DNA of 64,000 nucleotides from Gaiella occulta (lineage in GTDB: Bacteria; Actinomycetota; Thermoleophilia; Gaiellales; Gaiellaceae). This document shows, piece by piece, positions 49,142-57,514 of this stretch. Positions within the stretch are counted from its first letter, which is position 1. Every line of letters begins with the position of its first letter. Location: positions 372,001-436,000 of the forward strand of contig NZ_QQZY01000001.1 of assembly GCF_003351045.1 (NCBI RefSeq), read 5' to 3'. Position numbers and translations under genes: made by a program. Below the pieces are notes generated by a model. The model saw nothing but the letters and a program-made list of their open reading frames with translations, was not told where the DNA came from and did not search any database.

Positions 49142-49624
49142 TCAGGCGCCGGGCAGGAGCGTGATCGCTCCCGCCTTCGCGGGCGACCTGGGCTCGTCCA
49201 CCTCGCCCGCGAAGAGCGGCGCGCTCGGCGAGGCCTCGACCTTGTTCAGCACCTGGGCGCCGAGCCGGCGCTCCAGGTTGACGACCACCGGCGCGAGCAG
49301 GTTGATCGTCGACGCCGCCGGGTCGGGCGCGATCACGACGACCGCGAAGAACCCGAGCTCCGCCGGGTCGGACGTCTCGAGCAGCGCGAGGTCGTCGTCG
49401 CCGATCTCGAGCTGGTACTTCGGGTGGAACGCCCAGGGATCCGTCACCGGGAAGGCGACGCCGGGCTCGTCGGCCGAGTGCAGCCAGTAGAAGGGGTCCT
49501 CGGGCGAGCGCGCGAGGAGCGCGTACCGCGCCGAACCGGGGAAGCCTGCCAGGCCGCGCGGGAAGCGGAGGAGCGCGTCGTCCGCGACGTCGAAGGCGCC
49601 GAAGCGCGTGCTCTCGATGCGCAT
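49142..49624 (-). CDS. fliW: Flagellar assembly factor FliW
   Basis: A 160-residue CsrA antagonist. FPRGLAGFPGSARYALLARSPEDPFYWLHSADEPGVAFPV and STINLLAPVVVNLERRLGAQV are FliW signatures. FliW binds either flagellin or CsrA, so flagellin build-up frees FliW to be sequestered and lets CsrA block fliC translation. Ends with an acidic tail. Confidence 0.95.
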   Translation of the reverse strand: MRIESTRFGAFDVADDALLRFPRGLAGFPGSARYALLARSPEDPFYWLHSADEPGVAFPVTDPWAFHPKYQLEIGDDDLALLETSDPAELGFFAVVVIAPDPAASTINLLAPVVVNLERRLGAQVLNKVEASPSAPLFAGEVDEPRSPAKAGAITLLPGA

Positions 49625-49627
49625 GTC

Positions 49628-50518
49628 TTAGTCGAGGAAGTCCATCAGGGTCGGCTGGATCATCTTCGCCCCGGCCTGGAGGGCCGCCTGCAGCGCGGAG
49701 GAGCGCATACTGTAGCCCATCGCCAGCGCCGCGAGGTCCGCGTCCGCGGTCTCGGACTGGAGCTTCTTCAGCGAGAGCTCGAGCTCATCGACCCGGCTCG
49801 CCGCCAGATCGACCCGGTTCGTCCTGGCGCCCACGAGCGCCCGCTGCCCGATCAGGGTGTCGAGGTGACCGGAGATCGCCGCCAGGTCGGCGCCGCCGAC
49901 CGCGCCGACGTCGCCGGCGCGGAGGTCGGACGCGAGCTTCCGCAGCGCGGCCAGCAGGCCTCCCGGGCCCGACCCGACGGCATCCGTCCCGGTGACGTTC
50001 AGCCGCACGGAGACGCCGGCGGAGACCTCGCGGTCGATCGTGCCGGCATCGCCGTAGTAGGCGTCGTCCGTGCCGCCGAGGAGGTAGGGCGGCTGGTCGG
50101 TCTTCGTGCCGCCGAACAGGTAGCGCCCGGCGTAGCTCGCGTTCCCCTCCGCCTTGACGGCGTCGACGAGCTGGTCGACCTCGAGCGCGATGCTCTCGCG
50201 CTCGACCTGGCCGAAGGTGCTGTTGGCGCCGCGGAGCGCGAGCTCGCGCGCGCGTTGGGTGAGGTCGGTCATCTGCCCGAGCGCGGTGTCGGTCGCGTCG
50301 AGCCACGTGCGGGCGTCGCCGGCGTTGCGCCGGTGCTGGCCTGTCCGCGCGAGCATCTCCTCGAGCTCGAGCACGCGGCCGGTGCCGAGCGGGTCGTCGG
50401 AGGCACGCTGGATCCGGCGCCCCGATGCCATCTGCTCCGAGATCGACGCCAGGTCCTGCCGCGTCCGGTCGACGTCGGCGAGTAGCAACCGGCTCAGCAT
50501 CCCGTTCGTGATCCGCAC
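49628..50518 (-). CDS. flgL: Hook-filament junction protein FlgL
   Basis: A 296-residue junction protein with flagellin-like coils. MLSRLLLADVDRTRQDLASISEQMASGRRIQRASDDPLG at the start and a C-terminal coil ALAMGYSMRSSALQAALQAGAKM are diagnostic. GTG start, 4 nt after flgK; 3 nt ahead of fliW. Confidence 0.93.
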   Translation of the reverse strand: MRITNGMLSRLLLADVDRTRQDLASISEQMASGRRIQRASDDPLGTGRVLELEEMLARTGQHRRNAGDARTWLDATDTALGQMTDLTQRARELALRGANSTFGQVERESIALEVDQLVDAVKAEGNASYAGRYLFGGTKTDQPPYLLGGTDDAYYGDAGTIDREVSAGVSVRLNVTGTDAVGSGPGGLLAALRKLASDLRAGDVGAVGGADLAAISGHLDTLIGQRALVGARTNRVDLAASRVDELELSLKKLQSETADADLAALAMGYSMRSSALQAALQAGAKMIQPTLMDFLD

Positions 50519-50522
50519 GGCG

Positions 50523-51869
50523 CTAGCGCCCCATCCGGTTGATCAGGTCGTCGAGCATCTGATCCATCGTCGAGAGCAGGCGCCCGGCTGCCGCGTAGGC
50601 CTGCTGGAACCGCACCATGTTCGCCATCTCCTCGTCGAGGGAGACGCCGCTCACCGACTCGCGCCGGTTGCGCAGCGCGTCGGCGAGCGCCGTGGCGTTC
50701 GCCCCCGCCTGCCGCGCGTCGCGCGCGGCGACACCGATGTCGGCGACGAGCGCGCGGTAGTAGTCGCCCGGCCGCGCGCCCGCGACGACCGCCTGGTCCT
50801 GGATGCGGGCGACCGCCAGCGCGTTCGAGCCGTCGCCGGGCGCACCGGACGAGCTGGCGGCGACGAGCCGCGGGTCGCTCACGGCGACGGCGAGCGTCGC
50901 CGCGGTGGAGCCGCTGAAGAACGCGCCGCCGGCGGCGCCGTTCTGGTCGACGCCGGCGGCGTGCTGCGCGTTCACGGCGTTCGCGATGCCGGACGCGAGC
51001 GTGTCGAGCCGGCCGCGGTAGCCCGGCAGGACGTCGTTGCGCAGGTCGTACAGCGCGCGGAGCTTCCCGCTCGAGGGAGCCGTGCCCGTGACGTCGGCGG
51101 CGACGAGCGCGTTGGTGCCGCCGGCCGCGGAGGGGTCGACGACCGCCTTTCCCGCGAGCATGACGGTGACGCGGCCGGAGGAGTCGGTCGCCACGGTGAC
51201 GTCGCCCAGCGCGGCCAGCTCGTCGAGCAGCCGGTCGCGCTCGTCCATGAGGTCGTTCGAGGTCAGGTCGGCGACCGCGTTGTCGCCGATCGCCACGTTG
51301 AGCTTCGCGATCCTGCCGGCCAGGGAGTTCGCCTCGCCGACCGCGAGCGTGAGCTGCGTGTCGGTCTGCGTCTCGAGGTCGGCGAGCATGCGGTCGGTCT
51401 CGTTGAGCGCGGTGGCGAGCGAAGAGGCGTTCTGGAGCAGCGACTGGCGGCCCGCGTAGCTTTCCGGGTTGACGGCCACCTCCTGCCACGAGCCCCAGAA
51501 GCGGTTGAGCACCGCATGGAGGCCGGTGTCCTGCGGCTCGTTGAGCACGAGCTCGACCTGCTCGAGCGTGTTGCTCCGTGCCTGCTGGCCGGCCTGGCGG
51601 GCGAGCTGCGCCCGCACCTGGGAGTCGAGGAACGTGTCGCGCAGGCGCCGGAACTCCGTCACGCTCACCCCGGTCCCGTACTGGCCGGGCGCGACGGGGC
51701 GGTTCAGCGCCGCGTCGCTGTGCGGGAGCGTCGTCTGGAGCACCGCCACCTGTCGCGTGTAGCCCGAGGTGTTCGCGTTGGCGACGTTGTGCGCCGTCGT
51801 CTCGAGCGCCTGCTGCTGCGCGAGCAGCGCGCGCAGGGACATCTCGAGGCCGAAGAACGTCGAGCGCAT
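50523..51869 (-). CDS. flgK: Hook-filament junction protein FlgK
   Basis: A 448-residue junction protein. FFGLEMSLRALLAQQQALETTAHNVANANTSGYTRQ at the start and VSGVSLDEEMANMVRFQQAYAAAGRLLSTMDQMLDDLINRMG at the end are diagnostic. The ATG overlaps the flgN stop by one base. Confidence 0.96.
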   Translation of the reverse strand: MRSTFFGLEMSLRALLAQQQALETTAHNVANANTSGYTRQVAVLQTTLPHSDAALNRPVAPGQYGTGVSVTEFRRLRDTFLDSQVRAQLARQAGQQARSNTLEQVELVLNEPQDTGLHAVLNRFWGSWQEVAVNPESYAGRQSLLQNASSLATALNETDRMLADLETQTDTQLTLAVGEANSLAGRIAKLNVAIGDNAVADLTSNDLMDERDRLLDELAALGDVTVATDSSGRVTVMLAGKAVVDPSAAGGTNALVAADVTGTAPSSGKLRALYDLRNDVLPGYRGRLDTLASGIANAVNAQHAAGVDQNGAAGGAFFSGSTAATLAVAVSDPRLVAASSSGAPGDGSNALAVARIQDQAVVAGARPGDYYRALVADIGVAARDARQAGANATALADALRNRRESVSGVSLDEEMANMVRFQQAYAAAGRLLSTMDQMLDDLINRMGR

Positions 51870-52348
51870 CAGGCCTCCCTGTCCACGAGCCGCGGCGGGG
51901 CCGGCGGCAGCGCGCGCGCGTCGTCGGTGCGCGAGGCCTGGCCGAGGATCACGCCGCGCACGAGGTGGTCGATCGTGCCGAGCTCCTGCTCGATCAGCGA
52001 CCGGTTGCGCCGGTTCAGGTCGAGCAGCTCCGCGACGAGTGCGCGCAACTCCGCCGCCGCCTGCTCGAGCCCGTCGCCCTCGTCGCCCGGCAGCGCGGCG
52101 GCGAGCTCGGCGGCGCTCGCGTCGGGCCCGAGCCCGAGCTGCTCGCAGAGCCGGAGCGCCTCGTCCGCGCGGGCGCGCTCGAGGCGGGCGCCGTCGAGGA
52201 CGGCCCCCTCCTGCTCGGCGGTGATCGTGCGAAGCGCGCGCAGGTCGCCGCGGCGGAGCGCTTCCTCCTCGGCGTGTGCGAGCGAGAGCAGCTTGCGCTG
52301 CAGCTCCACCTGGCTCGCGAGGTGGCCCGCGAGGGCGGCGGCGCTCAC
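51869..52348 (-). CDS. flgN: FlgN-like export chaperone
   Basis: A 159-residue helical protein (ELQRKLLSLAHAEEEALRRGDLRAL, a FlgN-type entry; LVAELLDLNRRNRSLIEQEL). It would chaperone FlgK and FlgL, which it precedes. GTG start overlapping the end of the YvyF-like gene. Confidence 0.85.
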   Translation of the reverse strand: MSAAALAGHLASQVELQRKLLSLAHAEEEALRRGDLRALRTITAEQEGAVLDGARLERARADEALRLCEQLGLGPDASAAELAAALPGDEGDGLEQAAAELRALVAELLDLNRRNRSLIEQELGTIDHLVRGVILGQASRTDDARALPPAPPRLVDREA

Positions 52349-52713
52349 GTCTTGCCCCACCGCTCGAACTCCTCCCGCACGTCCGCGGGCAGGCGGGCGA
52401 TCCGCCGCGCGAGCCGGTTGTGACAGTCCGGGCAGCGCCCGTCGAGCGAGTCGAGCCCCGGCTGGCCGCAGTGGCAGGCCGGCTGCGGGACGCCGCGGCC
52501 GTGACCGGTGAGCCGGCCTTCGTTGAGGAGCGCGAAGACATCGCCCTCGCTCACGCCGGTGGCGCGCGCGATCTCGTCGACGGTCGCGCGCGCGTTCTCG
52601 TAGAGGTAGGTGCGCACGGACCTGAAGCTGGCCTCGCGGCGCTCGGCGCAGGGCAGGCATGTCCCGCTCGCGTCGGCCGCGCGGCCGCTGCCGCAGACGA
52701 CGCAGAGGTTCAC
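52345..52713 (-). CDS. YvyF-like zinc-ribbon/helix-turn-helix flagellar operon protein
   Basis: A 122-residue protein. An N-terminal zinc knuckle (CVVCGSG..CLPC) is followed by a winged-helix-like segment (ATVDEIARATGVSEGDVFALLNEGRL), a second knuckle (CHCGQPG..CPDC) and a helical tail. This matches the YvyF/TIGR03826 flagellar operon proteins of Firmicutes, which sit before flgM-flgN-flgK; flgM is absent here. GTG start overlaps flgJ. Confidence 0.8.
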   Translation of the reverse strand: MNLCVVCGSGRAADASGTCLPCAERREASFRSVRTYLYENARATVDEIARATGVSEGDVFALLNEGRLTGHGRGVPQPACHCGQPGLDSLDGRCPDCHNRLARRIARLPADVREEFERWGKT

Positions 52714-53000
52714 GACGCCTCCCCGCGCCCGGCGAGCTGGCCGTAGACCGCGCCGGCGATGCCGACGCCGCCGCCGGCGGCGATCGCGCCGGCGAGCTGC
52801 TCGGCGAGGAGCTGCCCGTAGATGCCGCCGGCGTCGGCCGCCTCGCCGGCGAGCGGGGCAGAGGCGGTCAGCTCCCGCGTGAGGAACGAGAGCAGGAGCG
52901 ACTCGAACTCGAGCGTCTGCCCGAGCAGGCGGCGCTGCTCCGGCGTGGCCGGCGGGAGGACGCCGGGGGGAAGGGCGACACCGTCGACCGGTCCGGGCAT
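52710..53000 (-). CDS. flgJ: Rod-binding protein FlgJ (N-terminal domain only)
   Basis: A 96-residue protein with the rod-binding domain (LGQTLEFESLLLSFLTRELTAS and GGIYGQLLAEQLAGAIAAGGGVGIA). The muramidase half of proteobacterial FlgJ is missing; wall cutting may be done by the SLT-NlpC fusion at 23179. ATG overlaps the flgG stop. Confidence 0.85.
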   Translation of the reverse strand: MPGPVDGVALPPGVLPPATPEQRRLLGQTLEFESLLLSFLTRELTASAPLAGEAADAGGIYGQLLAEQLAGAIAAGGGVGIAGAVYGQLAGRGEAS

Positions 53001-53758
53001 CAGCGCTTGAGGCCGTTGGCGATGCCGTACATCTCGTCGGAGGCCGAGACGACCTTGCTCAGCATCCCGAAGGCGCGCTGCGCCTCGATCAGGGAGGTCA
53101 TCTCGGTCATCAGGGAGACGTTCGAGGACTCGAGCCGGCCCTGGAGGACGGCGTTGCCCCGGCCGGGCTCCAGCGCCCGCGCCGGGCCGGACGCGTCCGT
53201 CGCCGTGAAGAGGCCGTCGCCGCTGGGGGCAAGGCCGGCCGGGTTCGCGAAGGTGGCGAGGGTGATCCGGCCGAGCTCGACCCTGCGACCGTCGGCGCCC
53301 GTGGCGCCGACCCGGCCGTCCGTGCCGACGGTGAGGCCGGATGCGCCCGCGGGCAGCGCGACCGGCGGATCGAGCAGATCGCCGCCCGGCGTCACGAGAC
53401 GGCCGTTCGCGTCGAGCTGGAAGTTCCCCGCGCGCGTGTAGGACACGCTTCCGTCGGCGCCGCGCACCCGGAAGAAACCGCGGCCCTCGATCGCGAGATC
53501 GGTCGGACGTCCCGTCTCTTGCAGCACGCCCGTCGCGTCGTCGCGGTCGACGGAGACGGCGGCGGCGCCGCTGCCGACGCGGACGCCGGCCGCCGTACTG
53601 CTGCCGGTGGAGGCGTCGCGGTAGAGGAGGTCGCCGAAGCTCGCGCGGCTCGCCTTGAAGCCCGGCGTGTTCGCGTTCGAGAGATTGTTGGCGATCGTGT
53701 CGATCCGAAGCTGCTGGGCCGCCATGCCGCTGGCTGCGGCCCTAAGGGCGTCGCTCAT
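53000..53758 (-). CDS. flgG: Flagellar rod protein FlgG
   Basis: A 252-residue FlgF/FlgG/FlgE family rod protein: RAAASGMAAQQLRIDTIANNLSNANTPGFKASR at the start, GFFRVRGADGSVSYTRAGNFQLDANG in the centre and SSNVSLMTEMTSLIEAQRAFGMLSKVVSASDEM at the end. FlgG is preferred over FlgF by length and by the distal position. AGGAGG ribosome site. First gene of the P12 operon. Confidence 0.85.
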   Translation of the reverse strand: MSDALRAAASGMAAQQLRIDTIANNLSNANTPGFKASRASFGDLLYRDASTGSSTAAGVRVGSGAAAVSVDRDDATGVLQETGRPTDLAIEGRGFFRVRGADGSVSYTRAGNFQLDANGRLVTPGGDLLDPPVALPAGASGLTVGTDGRVGATGADGRRVELGRITLATFANPAGLAPSGDGLFTATDASGPARALEPGRGNAVLQGRLESSNVSLMTEMTSLIEAQRAFGMLSKVVSASDEMYGIANGLKR

Positions 53759-53791
53759 GTGTCCTCCTGCCTGGGTCGGGCTCGACGCGAG

Positions 53792-53818
53792 GTGTCGGCG
53801 CCGTCCGCCGGGGCTTTA
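53792..53818 (-). promoter_or_regulatory. Sigma-28 promoter P12 (flgG to csrA operon)
   Basis: Read on the minus strand: CCC-TAAA (53818-53815), 15 nt, GCCGACAC (53799-53792). The leader to flgG is about 30 nt and contains AGGAGG. It drives flgG, flgJ, yvyF-like, flgN, flgK, flgL, fliW and csrA. Confidence 0.9.
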
Positions 53819-53827
53819 GGGCGGAAG

Positions 53828-54547
53828 TCAGCCGGTGCGGCCGACCTCGTTGACGGCCTTCTGGAGCGTCTCGTCGATCGCCTGGACCGCCTTCTGGCCG
53901 CTCTCGAAGCTGCGCATTATCTCGATCATCGCGACCATCTGCGTCACGGCGTCGACGTTCGCGGCCTCGAGGTAGCCCTGCTGGACGGAGGCGCCCGTGG
54001 CGGCGCGGGGCTCGCCGGCGAGTAGCCCGCCGCCCTCCTTGCGCGCGCCCTCGAGCGCCGCCAGGCGCAGGCGGCCGGCCTCGGCGCCGCCGACGGAGAT
54101 CGTCCCGTCCGCGCCCACCGTCACCTTGCCTTCCGCGAGCCGGAGCGGTCCCGACTCGCCGAGCACGCGGCGGCCGGCGGCGGTGACGAGGTAGCCGTCG
54201 GCGTCGCGCCGGAACGAGCCGTCGCGGGTGTAGCGCACGCCGTCCGGGGTCTCCACGGCGAAGAAGGCGTTGCCGGAGATCGCGAGGTCGAGCTCGCGCT
54301 CCGTCACGCGGAGCGCGCCCTGGTCGAAGGACGTCTCGACGCCGTTGGTCTGCGCGCCGAGGCTGAGCGGGCCGACCGGGGCGCCGTCCTCGAGGTTCTG
54401 GAGCAGCATGTCCCCGAAGCTACGCGACGCCGTGCGGTCGCCCTTGTAGCCGGCCGTGCCCGCGTTGGCGAGGTTGTTCGCGACCACGTCGAGCCTGAGC
54501 TGGTTGACCAGCATCCCGCTGGCTGCGATGTAGAGGCCGCGCTCCAT
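53828..54547 (-). CDS. flgF: Flagellar rod protein FlgF
   Basis: A 239-residue rod protein: RGLYIAASGMLVNQLRLDVVANNLANAGTAGYKGD at the start, AISGNAFFAVETPDGVRYTRDGSF in the centre and AANVDAVTQMVAMIEIMRSFESGQKAVQAIDETLQKAVNEVG at the end. FlgF or a second FlgG; the order before flgG suggests FlgF. ATG with AAGGAGAC upstream. Confidence 0.85.
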   Translation of the reverse strand: MERGLYIAASGMLVNQLRLDVVANNLANAGTAGYKGDRTASRSFGDMLLQNLEDGAPVGPLSLGAQTNGVETSFDQGALRVTERELDLAISGNAFFAVETPDGVRYTRDGSFRRDADGYLVTAAGRRVLGESGPLRLAEGKVTVGADGTISVGGAEAGRLRLAALEGARKEGGGLLAGEPRAATGASVQQGYLEAANVDAVTQMVAMIEIMRSFESGQKAVQAIDETLQKAVNEVGRTG

Positions 54548-54577
54548 CCGAGTGTCTCCTTCGGTTCGGTTGCGGGT

Positions 54578-54604
54578 CTGTCGGCAGCGCCCGGCCGGAT
54601 CTGA
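54578..54604 (-). promoter_or_regulatory. Sigma-28 promoter P13 (flgF)
   Basis: Read on the minus strand: CTC-TCAG (54604-54601), 15 nt, GCCGACAG (54585-54578). The -35 is the weakest of the set (TCAG). It shares the 216-nt divergent region with fliA. Confidence 0.75.
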
Positions 54605-54763
54605 GAGCGATGTCGCAGCGATCGTCGACCGCCGCCAACGGTCTGCTCGCTCAAAACCGGCGACGACGGACGAGACGCCGAATAGGGGATGCGACGAATC
54701 CGAGCTCATACCGATGGGAGGGATGAAAGTCGACCGTCCGACTCCAGGAGTGACAGCGAAAGC

Positions 54764-55612
54764 ATGAGCACCGCGCCCACCACGCTTCCCGATCCGACAC
54801 GTGTCAACAAGGAGCTCGAGGAGTTGTGGAGAAGCTTCACGCGCACCCGCTGCCCACGCACCCGCGACCGCCTGATCCTCACCTACGCGCCGCTTGTGAA
54901 GTACGTCGCCGGCCGCGTCGGCTCGACGCTGCCCGACCACGTAGAGAGGTCCGATCTGATCAGCGACGGCCTCATCGGCCTGATCGAGGCCGTCGACCGC
55001 TTCCGCCCCTCCGAGGGCGTCAAGTTCGAGAGCTTCGCGCTGACGCGGATCAGGGGCGCCATGCTCGACCGCATGCGCTCGCTCGACTGGGCGCCGCGCT
55101 CGCTGCGGACGAGCCAGCGCCGGATCGAGCAGACCCTGCGGAAGCTCGAGCAGCGGACAGGGGGGTCCCCATCCTGGGACGAGGTCGCGGACGAGCTCGG
55201 CGTCTCGCGCGAGGAGCTCGACGACGCGCTCGTCGAGATCGGTCGCAGCTCGCTCGTCGCGCTCGACCGCACCCTGTCGGGCGCCGGCGAGGCGGACGAC
55301 GGCCTCGACCTCTACAGCCGCATCGCAGACGCCAACGCCGACGAGCCGGTTAGCGAGCTCGAGCTCGAGGAGCAGCGGGAGCTGCTCGTCAAGGCGATCG
55401 ACGCTCTGCCGGAGCGGGAGCGGCTCGTGCTCGTGCTCTTCTACTACGAGGAGCTGCCGCTGCGCGCGATCTCGTCGATGCTCGGCGTGACCGACTCGCG
55501 GGTCTCCCAGCTCCAGGCACAGGCGCTCGTCCGCCTCCGCGCCCGCCTCCGGCACCTCTGGCCGGAGTCTCAGGAATCCGAGGCCGAGCAGGCCGCCGTC
55601 GCGGCGGCGTGA
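54764..55612 (+). CDS. fliA: RNA polymerase sigma factor FliA/WhiG type
   Basis: A 282-residue sigma-28. Region 2: ILTYAPLVKYVAGRVGSTLPDHVERSDLISDGLIGLIEAVDRF and KFESFALTRIRGAMLDRMRSLDWAPRSLR. Region 3: the EVADELGVSREELDDAL helix. Region 4: LPERERLVLVLFYYEELPLRAISSMLGVTDSRVSQLQAQAL. This is the FliA/SigD/WhiG family. It should read the P1-P13 sites. The ATG at 54764 follows CAGGAG; no sigma-28 site is seen ahead of it, so its own transcription probably uses the housekeeping sigma. Confidence 0.97.
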   Translation: MSTAPTTLPDPTRVNKELEELWRSFTRTRCPRTRDRLILTYAPLVKYVAGRVGSTLPDHVERSDLISDGLIGLIEAVDRFRPSEGVKFESFALTRIRGAMLDRMRSLDWAPRSLRTSQRRIEQTLRKLEQRTGGSPSWDEVADELGVSREELDDALVEIGRSSLVALDRTLSGAGEADDGLDLYSRIADANADEPVSELELEEQRELLVKAIDALPERERLVLVLFYYEELPLRAISSMLGVTDSRVSQLQAQALVRLRARLRHLWPESQESEAEQAAVAAA

Positions 55613-55946
55613 GATGCATCCCGTGGCCGACACGGCTCAGATGCTCGAGAGCCAGGGCGGCGACCCCGTTCTCCTCCGGCTGCTCGACGGGCTCGCCCGC
55701 GCCTGCGGCGACCGCGACGCCGGCTCCTCTTGCCGTCGGCGACGTCGGGACGGGCGGCGAGCCAGGTGAACGCGGATGCCGTGTCCGCGACCTCCTTCGC
55801 CCCGTCGACCGCGAGCAGCCCGCCGCGGCGGCCGTGGTCGCGCGCGCCGGAGGCAAGCGCCGCGTGCCGCGGCGGAAGAGTGGCCGCACCGGGGCGGAGC
55901 GGGCTCCGTCGGCCGGCCGTGCGGCGCTGCTTCTACACTGCCCGCC
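55613..55946 (+). other. 334-nt gap between fliA and murI
   Basis: It holds no clear gene. A 51-codon frame runs from ATG 55614 to TGA 55769 ([20 protein letters not shown] then an Arg-rich end); its first part has coding-like third-position G/C but the second half does not. It may be a short flagellar gene, a decayed gene or chance. The murI promoter should lie near its end, but no clear -35/-10 pair is seen. Confidence 0.4.
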
Positions 55947-56768
55947 ATGGATGCCCGCCCGATCGGCGTGTTCGACTCCGGCGCGGGCGGTCTCACCGTC
56001 CTCCACGAGTGCCTGGTGACGCTTCCGCACGAGGACTTCACGTACCTCGGCGACGGCGCGCGGCTGCCGTACGGCCCGCGCCCGCTGGCGGAGATCCGGC
56101 GCTTCGCGCTCGAGATCGCGGGCTACCTCGAGCGCCAGGGCGTCAAGCTCGTCGTGGCAGCGTGCAACTCGGCCACCGCCGCCGCGCTGCCCGACCTGCA
56201 GCGCACGCTCTCCGTGCCCGTGCTCGGCGTGATCCAGCCGGAGGCGCGCGCGGCGGCGCGGGCGACGCGCAACCGCCGTGTCGGCCTGATGGCGACGGAG
56301 GCCACCGTCGCGAGCGGCCGCTACGAGGCGATGATCGGCGCCGCGGACGCGGGCGTCGAGGTGGTTCCCGTCGCCTGCCCCGGGCTCGTGCCGCTGATCG
56401 AGGGCGACGACCCGTTCGGCGAGGCCACCGTCGCGGCCGTCCGCGAGGTGGCTGCGCCGCTGAAGGCGGCGGGGGTCGACACGGTCGTCCTCGGCTGCAC
56501 CCACTACCCCCTGATCCGCCCGATCCTGCAACGGGTGTTCGGGCGCGACGTCACGCTCGTGTTCTCGGCCGACGAGACGGCGCGCGAGGTGGCCGAGACG
56601 CTCGCGCGCAAGGGGATCGAGAACGATCCGGGGCGCGAGGGCTCGTACCGCTTCCTCACGACCGGCGACCCCGACGCGTTCCGCTCGATGGGGAGCCGCT
56701 TCCTGCAGCTGCCGATCGGCACCGTGGAGCAGGTCGCGGTCGCCGACCTCGAGCGCGCGGCCGCATGA
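55947..56768 (+). CDS. murI: Glutamate racemase MurI
   Basis: A 273-residue enzyme making D-glutamate for peptidoglycan. [12 protein letters not shown] at the start and the two catalytic cysteines, Cys73 in [12 protein letters not shown] and Cys184 in LGCTHYPLI, are in place. The stop overlaps an ATG at 56765 in the rph frame. First of the murI-rph-rdgB run. Confidence 0.97.
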   Translation: MDARPIGVFDSGAGGLTVLHECLVTLPHEDFTYLGDGARLPYGPRPLAEIRRFALEIAGYLERQGVKLVVAACNSATAAALPDLQRTLSVPVLGVIQPEARAAARATRNRRVGLMATEATVASGRYEAMIGAADAGVEVVPVACPGLVPLIEGDDPFGEATVAAVREVAAPLKAAGVDTVVLGCTHYPLIRPILQRVFGRDVTLVFSADETAREVAETLARKGIENDPGREGSYRFLTTGDPDAFRSMGSRFLQLPIGTVEQVAVADLERAAA

Positions 56769-56800
56769 CCGCGACCCCGACCCCGACCGGAGGAGAGCCA

Positions 56801-57514
56801 GTGGCCCGACACGACGGACGCCGAGCGGACGAGCTGCGAGCCCTCGACGTGCTGCCCGACTTCCTCGAGCAGCCGCACGGGTGCGTGCTCTGGTCGCAGG
56901 GCAAGACGCGCGTGCTCTGCACCGCGACGGTCGAGCAGGACATCCCGCGCTGGCTGCGCGGCAAGGGGCGCGGGTGGATGACGGCCGAGTACTCGCTGCT
57001 GCCCGCCTCGACCGGCGAGCGCACGCAGCGCGGCGTCTCGCGCGGCCGCCCCGACGGGCGCACGGTCGAGATCCAGCGGCTGATCGGTCGCGCGCTGCGA
57101 GCGGTCTGCGACTTCGAGGCGCTCGGCGAGCGCACGCTGTGGCTGGATTGCGACGTGCTGCAGGCGGACGGCGGCACGCGCTGCGCCGCGATCACGGGCG
57201 CCTACGTGGCCGCCTACCGCGCGCTCGACCGCTTCGGCCTCTCGAAGGCGCTGCCCGGCTCGGTCGCGGCGGTCTCGGTCGGCATCGTCGGCGGCGAGGC
57301 GCTGCTCGATCTCGACTACGTCGAGGACTCGCAGGCCGACACCGACATGAACGTCGTGATGACCGCCGACGGCAGGCTCGTCGAGGTGCAGGCGACCGCC
57401 GAACGCGACCCGTTCTCGCGCGACGAGCTCGACGCGCTGCTCGACCTCGCGGCCGCCGGTGTCGGCGAGCTCGCCGACGCCCAGCGCGCCGCGTGCGCCC
57501 TGCCGCTCCCGTGA
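56801..57514 (+). CDS. rph: Ribonuclease PH
   Basis: A 237-residue phosphorolytic 3' exoribonuclease trimming tRNA ends. [12 protein letters not shown] at the start, [45 protein letters not shown] and [17 protein letters not shown] are family motifs. The GTG at 56801 follows a strong GGAGGAGAG site and gives the normal N-terminus; the ATG at 56765 would add 12 low-complexity residues. Confidence 0.96.
   Translation: MARHDGRRADELRALDVLPDFLEQPHGCVLWSQGKTRVLCTATVEQDIPRWLRGKGRGWMTAEYSLLPASTGERTQRGVSRGRPDGRTVEIQRLIGRALRAVCDFEALGERTLWLDCDVLQADGGTRCAAITGAYVAAYRALDRFGLSKALPGSVAAVSVGIVGGEALLDLDYVEDSQADTDMNVVMTADGRLVEVQATAERDPFSRDELDALLDLAAAGVGELADAQRAACALPLP

Noticed and set aside
54650-54700. CTCAAAA and GCCGAATAG ahead of fliA as a sigma-28 site
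   Set aside because: The elements are 22 nt apart rather than 15, unlike all thirteen accepted sites.
16972-55612. A flgM gene
   Set aside because: No small protein with the FlgM C-terminal pattern was found between yvyF-like and flgN or elsewhere in the island.
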